The notes beneath the pieces are model-generated. The model ran no database searches. It worked only from the letters and a program-made list of their open reading frames with translations, and was not told the DNA's origin. From assembly GCA_039881045.1 (NCBI GenBank), contig JAYWVB010000010.1:1-64000 (forward strand): a stretch of DNA of 64,000 bases. Direction: 5' to 3'. This document shows, one piece after another, positions 56,990-64,000 of this stretch (its first letter is position 1; every line of letters starts with the position of its first letter). The position numbers were made by a program, and so were the translations under genes. The stretch is from Chaetomium olivaceum (Eukaryota > Ascomycota > Sordariomycetes > Sordariales > Chaetomiaceae).

Positions 56990-59969
56990 TTTGGGGATGG
57001 CCACTGGTGGATGGGCCTCAAGGCAAACGCCGGCAATCACGGCCGGTTTCTGTATGTATCTGGTGGGCGCTCGTCGGTCGGGGTTATGGGTCGACTGATA
57101 AATTTGAGCGTTGTGCACGGAGGCCCCGGCCAGCCCCGATCACGCTAAGTACCTTATGCAGTGGTCGAGTGATTGACGGAAATAATACGCTGCGGCGGCG
57201 TAGTGAAGTTTCGTCGCTTTGCTTAGCGTTGATAGGTGATGAGAATTGGGAGGAATCCTGGGGCAGCGAAAGGTTGGCCAGGTTTTAAAGAGTCGCGAGG
57301 TTTGGGGAGAGTTGTTTGTTCAAAGAGGAGAAAGGATGTGGATGTGACCTGAAATCAAAAGCGCCCGGTCAGACTTGGCGGCTCCCACGTTGCATGCCCC
57401 GGCCTTGCTCCCGGCCCTTGTTCGATGATGTGATGATGTGGAGATGATCCGAGCACCATGACAGTTCCGGCTTCTTCCTTCTGGGCGTGACTTCCCCGTG
57501 CGAAACCTAAACTTTCCATGCGGGGGCCGAGGGGATTGTCTGGTTTCTTGCTCTTGGTTTTATGGTACGCCGTATATGTTATGCTGTTGGCGAGGATGGA
57601 AATTACTGCGCGCAGAGTATCTGGAACGAATCGGGCAGCGCCGTCGAACGTCAACCAACAGGCGCCAAAAGTCCCGTTGAAGAACCTCGAAGCTAAGATT
57701 ATCGGGCTTGCAACGTGTGAAATGTGCGCCGTCAACAGACAAGATTCCCCCAGCACGAAGCAATGGCTAGACCGAGAAGGATCGAGAAGCCTTTTTTTTT
57801 TTTTTTTTTTGAGCTCAGTGTAGCGGGACTGATATGGGCGTCGACATGGGCTCAGATCGGGCTACGATCAACCTGGTTGACGATATGAGCTGAACTTGGG
57901 TGGGGTTAGGCCATGGGAGGTGGGGTAGCTCTGTTGGCGGGCTGCGTTGTCGTCCACTTTCATCGAAAAAAAGATCATGACCGGTCAAAAGTAACGAAAT
58001 TGACGCGGCAGTTTAGGTTATGATTGAGATTGGAGCCTGCGCAGGCTATGGCTCAGCATCGCATTGACATCCTCTACAAGCATCCGTCATAATATTTATG
58101 GCAGCTTCGAAACAAGGTCGCTGAGGCACAGATGCAACGTGCCTTTGTTTCGCCAAACCAACATCAAAACCGACCCAGGCGGCAAAACGCCCCGTCATCA
58201 GTTTCGCACATTGGACTGTGTCACCCAGAGTGGTACTCGCCCACTGCACAACACTCTCGTTTTTCAGGCTCAAGTCTGGTCTGCCATTGACGAACAATGG
58301 CGGCTCTAGTTTGCCGCTCAGGCCAGCCTTGTGGGGTAGTCAACACAGGCCGTCTTATCCGCCCACTGGTTGGCCGACAAGGGGCGTGTGCCCGGTTGGG
58401 GGATATCATTGGAACCCGCTCGTTGCTACCGTGGGGGCGACGGTGCAACCGAGGAGCATTTCCTCCTTGTTGCCGCCCGCCGGCGCCGGCGCCCACGCGG
58501 GAAATACCAAGCTTGGCGCGCCATCATCAGCTGGCATAGAACTGCCACCACTCTCATGTGGAAATAAGACGCTGCCGCGAGATAAAATATCGCAAAGCTG
58601 GCAAGCCATCACCAACGCCATCGCAGCGCTGGCGAACGACATGCGCCAACCAGAGAACTAGCTCGGCTGATGGTCGGCCGGGGCTGATCGCCGAGTTTGA
58701 ACGGATACCAGCCAATGGTGACGCTTCCCAGTCTCGGACGTGGTGCATGGAAGCGAAGGCCTTGCGGGGCATCGGGTTTGTGGGGCCTTGTGTGGGGACT
58801 GTCTTTGCTTTCGCTCTGATCCTTCATCCGATCCATTGCGAGACGTGCGAGGGTTGTCCCGGTTCGGGAGCCAGGCACGGAATCGCGCGTGTGCCTTGAT
58901 CCAAGTCCAATTCGTTCTGTTGAAGTGGTGATGGTCGGGGTTTACAGAAAGGGAAGTAGAAAAGTACGCAGTACTTACCTAACTAGACTCTCGGTATACT
59001 CAGATTGGGACCGGCGCATTCGGCCATGTCCGGGGCCAAGGCGGCGCGTTGTTGGTGCCACTGGCCTGACACTACACGGAAATGTTGTAACACTCAAAGA
59101 TGACGAAGGATTGTATGTACCTGCGGAAGATGGGCGAACCTTTGAGACATACTAAGAGGAAGGTTATCTTAACAGGCCGCGCTAGGCGACGGATGAAGCG
59201 TTTCGGCCAAAGGCTGTTTCAACTACACAAACAATAACTCCTTCCACATTTCGCCGATTCGTCCGTACATAGTTTGAGCTCTCGGGTGTGGCTGATGAGA
59301 CATGGTTTCTCTTCGTCAAACCTATAAACTCATGATAGTGTCGGGAATGGACTTTCGGACACTGCTTGGTTCCCGCTGCCCGACTCAGCTGGTGATCGGT
59401 AGTCAGCTTTGTGTGTCTTGTTCGCTTTGAAAGCTGAGATCACCAAAGTCCGACTGAGTAACCTGGGATGGGATATATCTTCCAGGTTGGACGTCAAAGT
59501 CCCTCCTGCAAGAAAGGAACACAGCAGCAGCCACCACAGCAAAGGTTTCAAAGCCACAGCACCCCGTGGATCCCCAATTGCCTGCCCCAAGCCTATGCTG
59601 CTCCCCACTGTGGGTCGAGCCAGGTTCACGACTTGAGCTGTTGGTTCACTTCTGGTGCCTGCTACAGCGGCACGGCCAGGGGCCGTTCCTTGCCAAGACC
59701 TCTTACCCAAAAGTTGGGAGGAAAACTGGAAAACCACGAAGAAAGTCGAATTGATGTGGTTCTTTTCCCTATGACCTTCTCTAAAGGGACGAATTAGGAG
59801 CGAATTACACGGAGATTTGCAATTGACCTACCCAAACCTCATATTTTGACACCCTCTCGGCACTTTCCGCAACCACACATGCCAACGCGTCTGATCGCAC
59901 ATGGTTCCTCCGCAATGCCGGGTTTGACGTCATGAAGTAAGAGTCCGGATGAACACATCTCTATCGCAC
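56990..59969. other. Long divergent intergenic region (unknown protein / SYG1)
   Basis: About 3 kb with no recognised gene. A T-tract lies at 57789-57811. Overlapping ORFs on both strands at 58046-58930 and 59330-59800 have no domain. It may include long 5' leaders and an unrecognised non-coding transcript. Confidence 0.45.
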
Positions 59970-62900
59970 ATGGCAACCGCATTTGGAACTGACACGACCG
60001 CCAAGGTTCGCAAAAGAGCTTGATCAAGACGCCGTTCCAGGTATGCAGTCTCCCTCCGTGTGTGCCGAGACACATGTGCGTTGGATCATCGCCTGTTTCA
60101 CCTGCGCGATTGGGCGGTGGGCATTTCTGGAGCAGATGTTGGCCGATCGACAACGGGGTTCAGACACGTCGTTGGGCTTGGAAAGTGTGCCCTGACAGCG
60201 AGCTGACATTCCTTTTGCCAACAGAATGGCGCGTCAAATACCTCAACTACAAGGCCGGCAAAAAACATGTCAAGGCCGTCACGCGAGCTATCAACCGCGC
60301 CAATGCGACGCCGATATTGACGAGGAAAGGGACTGAGGCGCCTCAGGCGCCTCAGGCCACTACTCCGGCCACCTTCTTCGGGATCAACCATAGTTTCACC
60401 CCGCCCCGGCGGAAAACCGATGGACCGAACAGTGGTCTTGTTAGTGAACCTCCTTCATTCCGACCCGGGTCTACGGCTGCCCAGCAGGGGAGAAGCACCG
60501 GCCACGGAGCTGATGAGCTGTCGGGGCTCGCCAGGACGCCGGGAAGCGGCATGCAATATGGCAGCATCGGGCCAACGCCGTCGCGCGCGAGCGATAGACA
60601 CGACTTCGAACTCCCCGCCCCCGCTATCAGGGTCCCATCGAACACGGGCGACCGTAGCCCCTTTCCGCGTAGCGCTACCATGACAAGCCCGCGATCGAAT
60701 CACCGCTCCCCATCGTTGTTCACTCTCCCATCTGGCGGCGGAACAGCTACGACACCCCGCATGCGCGTTGCCCGACTCTTCTCGACGGGCTCCACAACCC
60801 CCCGGCCGACGGCCAACAAACTGGAGATCGGGATGCAGAACTTGGACTACGTTCGTTCGGCTGAGCGCGACTTCTTTGGCTTCCTCGACAGCGAGCTAGA
60901 CAAGATTGAGACATTTTACAAGGAGAAGGAGGATCAAGCAACCGAGCGTCTGGCCGCGCTTCGAGCACAGCTGCACGAGATGCGCAACAGGCGGACCGCT
61001 GAGATCGCCGAGTCGAAAGCGAGAAAAGAGCAAGGGAACGTTATCGGCCGCAGTGATGAGGATGACACCAAAAGGCGACCCAAGGATGATAACCGCGATT
61101 GGATCAGTCCGATCAAGGATAGATTCTCCAGAACCGGTCCTAATTCGAAGGCCCTTCAGAAAATGGCACGAACTCCGATTATGGCCGGTCAGGCAATGGA
61201 CGAGAGCCGGGATTATGTGCGGCAACCCCACGACGACGATGTTCCGTACCGGACAGCAAAGCGGAAGCTCAAGCTGGCCATGCAGGAATTCTACCGCGGC
61301 CTCGAGTTGCTGAAATCGTATGCTCTATTGAACCGGACGGCATTTCGCAAGCTTAACAAGAAGTACGACAAGGCTGTGAATGCGCGCCCGCCCTACCGGT
61401 ACATGAATGAAAAGGTAAGCAAGTCCTGGTTCGTCAACAGCGACATTCTAGACGGTCACATACGTACCGTGGAAGACTTGTATGCCAGATACTTCGAGAA
61501 GGGCAACCACAAAATCGCCGCCGGCAAGCTTCGAGCCCTGCAGAAGCGCCATGGAGATACGTCAGACAGCGCATTCCGCAGCGGTCTGATGATCGGCATC
61601 GGCGCAGTTTTTACCGTTCAGGGGCTCATATACGGCTCCGAATTTCTCTTCAGCGAGGAGGACGACAACCTAGTCGAACAAACGAGCTACCTGCTGCAGC
61701 TATACGGGGGGTATTTCCTCGTGCTCCTCCTCTTCACTTTGTTCACCCTGGATTGCCGAATGTGGACGAAGAACAAGGTCAACTATCCGTTCATCTTTGA
61801 GTTTGATGCGAGGAACTTTCTGGACTGGAAACAGGTGGCTGAGTTTCCCAGCTTCTTCTTTGCGTTGTTTGGCGTGTTCATCTGGCTCAACTTCTCGAGG
61901 CTGGGGAACTGGGACGGGTTGTATCTTTATTACCCCGTTGTGTTGATAGGCATCTCGCTGGTTATCATCTTTTTTCCGGCGCCAATCTTGCATCACAAGG
62001 CCAGGAGGTGGTTTTTGTACTCTCATGTACGCGCCCGCTCCAATCGAAAACCCCAGTTGTTCCGACTTGGCTGACGATCTCTACAGTATCGGTTGCTTCT
62101 GTCGGGTTTGTATCCAGTAGAGTTTCGGGACTTTTTCCTGGGCGATATCTGGTGTTCGTTGACCTACGCGACTTGTGTACGTGGTCCCTTTCTTACTTCC
62201 CTCCCTTGGCCAAAACACCTAGCAGATTGGCTGACCTCATCCCAGAACATCGAGCTCTTCTTTTGCTTGTATGCGAACAGTTGGGGTGACCCGGAGCGGT
62301 GCAATTCGTCACATTCGCGCCTACTCGGCTTCTTCGCCGCCCTTCCCCCGATATGGCGTGCCCTGCAATGTGTCAGGCGTTACCGCGACACGCGGAATGT
62401 GTTCCCTCATCTCGTCAACTGCGGAAAGTACACCATGACGATCTTGACTGCGGTCTGGCTCAGCCTCTACCGAATCGGTGACACGCACACCAACCTGAGC
62501 TTCTTCATCGCATTTGCGTCTATCAACGCCGTGTACTGCTGTAAGGTGTTCCCGCATTGAACTGTGTGATCTGCCACTAACAAGACGTTCAGCAATTTGG
62601 GATCTGTTCATGGATTTCTCTCTCCTACAGGCCAACGCCCGGCGCAGGTATCTCCGCGACATCACAGCGCTCCGCCCCGTCTGGATTTACTACATCATCA
62701 TGGTAATCGACCCGATCCTGCGCTTCTCGTGGATCTTCTACGCCATCTTCACGCACGACACCCAGCACAGCACCATCGTTTCCTTCCTCGTCGCCCTCGC
62801 CGAGGTCGTCCGCCGCGGCATGTGGACCCTACTGCGCGTCGAGAACGAGCACTGCGCCAACGTCGCCCAGTACAAGGCCGCCCGCGATACCCCCTTGCCC

Positions 62901-63614
62901 TACCACCTCGAGGCCTTCGTCCAGCGGCCCAGCCTCGAAGCCGCAGGCGCTGCCGCCGCCGCCGCCGTAACGGTTGCCACCCTCGACGGCACCCCCGTCA
63001 CCGCCGCAACCAAGCCGGGTGCCCCATCCACACCCCACCTTCCCGTCCCAGGAGGACGCCCGGGCACCGCCGGCACCGCAGACTCCCTCATGCTGCCCAC
63101 CGCCGCCGCCGCCGCGCGCACCCCGCGCACCCCGCGCAGCGAAGGCGGCTTCGTCCCCGCAGGGACGCCGTCCCCCTCGCCCGGCATCGCCCCCGCCCTC
63201 GCGACAGCCACCGCAACCGCCCTGGAAGAAGGCGGCGCCGGCATCATCAGACCGGGCGGCACCTTCCGCCGGCGCCGCGCCGACACGCTCGGCAAGATGT
63301 CGATCCGGCAGGCCATGGCGGAGGCGCACAAGCAGGACTTTGAGAAGAAGCGGCCGGGGGCGGGCAGTGGGGATCGCGGGGGGAAGGACCGGGCGGTGGA
63401 GGAAGGGGATGGCGAGGCGGTGGGGGATGTGCTTGGGAGCGAGGACGACGACGATGATGAGGAGGATGATCACGATGATATGGGGGTGCCGGAGGAGGAG
63501 GAGGAGGAGGAGGATGAGTTGAAGAGTGAGGATGAAGAGGGGGAGGAGAGGGTTGGGTTGAGGACGGGGAAGGGCGCGCGGAGGGGGGAGGCGGAGAGGG
63601 GGTTGCGGAAGTAG
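59970..63614 (+). CDS. syg1: SPX-EXS domain protein, SYG1/XPR1-type phosphate exporter
   Basis: XPR1/SYG1 proteins export phosphate under SPX-domain inositol-pyrophosphate control. Exon 1 (to 60040) ends FAKELDQDAVP and joins 60225-62026 (EWRVKYLNYKAGKKHVKAVT). Exons 62087-62176, 62246-62540 and 62593-63614 follow. SPX part: the KYLNYKAGKKHVKA Lys-rich surface, SAERDFFGFLDSELDKIETF, and KLKLAMQEFYRGLELLKSYA with LNRTAFRKLNKKYDK. The EXS part has several spans, WFLYSHYRLLLSGLYPVEFR, DFFLGDIWCSLTYAT, NCGKYTMTILTAVWLSLYRI and RRGMWTLLRVENEHCANV. The acidic tail is Glu/Asp-rich. The usual Met-Lys-Phe start is not present: ATG 59970 reaches AKFAKEL only if one G at 60005 is extra. Intron 1 (184 nt) is long for this locus. 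Confidence 0.88.
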
Positions 63615-64000
63615 GTGAGGTAGGTAGGTAGGTAGGTACCTACTGACGGCTGGGTGATGTGTGTAATAAAGACAGGGTGATGAAAACATTGATTGTTATG
63701 AGGGCGGGTAAAAGGAGCGTTTGGAAAGAAGATAGAAAGTGGTGGATATATGAGCATTTGTAATTCTTTTTTTACTATTAGGGATGCACGAGCGAGGATC
63801 TGTTATGGTCCTCAAGGATATTACACGGATGATTTTACATGGCAGGCCCATAACCACCTACTTATTATTTACGGTTGTTCATTTTCCACATCTAAATCAC
63901 GCATTATAAGAAATGGCTTCTATTAACAGGTCTTGCTCATATGCTACAGTCTAAGACCGCTCGCGCTATATGTCACCCATACCATACTGCCGCGTACCAT
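63615..64000. other. 3' flank of SYG1 with GGTA microsatellite
   Basis: A (GGTA)n run lies at about 63616-63638, then AT-rich sequence to the window end. No gene recognised. Confidence 0.55.

Noticed and set aside
45980..63614. A biosynthetic or defence gene cluster
   Set aside because: Neighbouring genes (CorA-like, CAF-1, unknown protein, SYG1) have unrelated housekeeping roles, separate promoters and no backbone enzyme such as a PKS, NRPS or terpene cyclase; no NLR or HET domain was seen.

Overview
The window reads as nuclear DNA of a filamentous ascomycete, most likely Sordariomycetes and probably Sordariales. This rests on the gene content (INO80 subunit Ies1, CAF-1 large subunit, Dsl1-complex Sec39, glucosidase II, SPX-EXS protein, fungal MscS and CorA-like channels), on short introns of about 50-75 nt with GTATGT/GTAAGT/GTGAGT donors and CTAAC/CTGAC branch sites, and on monocistronic genes on both strands. 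The genus is inference. There is no CRISPR array, operon or phage.

Layout. 1-786 (+): 3' end of an SRPK-like kinase. 1400-4525 (+): SEC39. 5124-7335 (-): IES1. 8264-9689 (+): 2-oxoglutarate/Fe(II) oxygenase, badly disrupted. About 9826-9990 (-): tRNA-derived SINE-like element. 10549-12175 (-): TRM61. 12658-17181 (-): very large WW-domain, Q/P-rich protein. 19764-22430 (+): EF-hand MscS channel. 22634-23632 (-): G1 peptidase homologue lacking its catalytic pair. 24810-27815 (-): glucosidase II alpha. 29043-29916 (+): nucleoside diphosphate kinase. 30625-31593 (+): orphan ORF with an internal stop. About 32157-32395 (+): second SINE-like copy. 32725-33498 (+): DUF1279-type mitochondrial protein. 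33624-34036 (-): small two-exon RWDD2-like protein. 34642-38049 (+): ATP-dependent DNA ligase paralogue. 38817-40549 (+): NCS1 permease. 40693-42561 (-): secreted glycosidase-like protein. 42842-43252 (-): glyoxalase-fold protein. 43918-44926 (+): M50B metallopeptidase. 45980-51082 (+): CorA-like transporter. 52209-54243 (-): CAF-1 large subunit. 55826-56989 (-): conserved unknown. 59970-63614 (+): SYG1/XPR1-type SPX-EXS protein.

The genes are mostly housekeeping and are not a pathway cluster. Loose themes are secretory-pathway and ER function (SEC39, glucosidase II, possibly the ER-type MscS channel), chromatin (IES1, CAC1), and membrane transport (MscS, NCS1, CorA, SYG1).

The strongest unexplained pattern is a recurrent one-base indel, usually a lost base in a short G/C run, in at least nine otherwise conserved genes. 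SEC39 is essential in yeast, so draft-assembly error is more likely than mass pseudogenisation. Biologically, the best leads are the SINE-like pair with shared hairpins, the catalytically dead G1 homologue, the membrane-anchored N-terminal extension possible on NDK, and the ligase paralogue. I found no convincing new multi-gene system.
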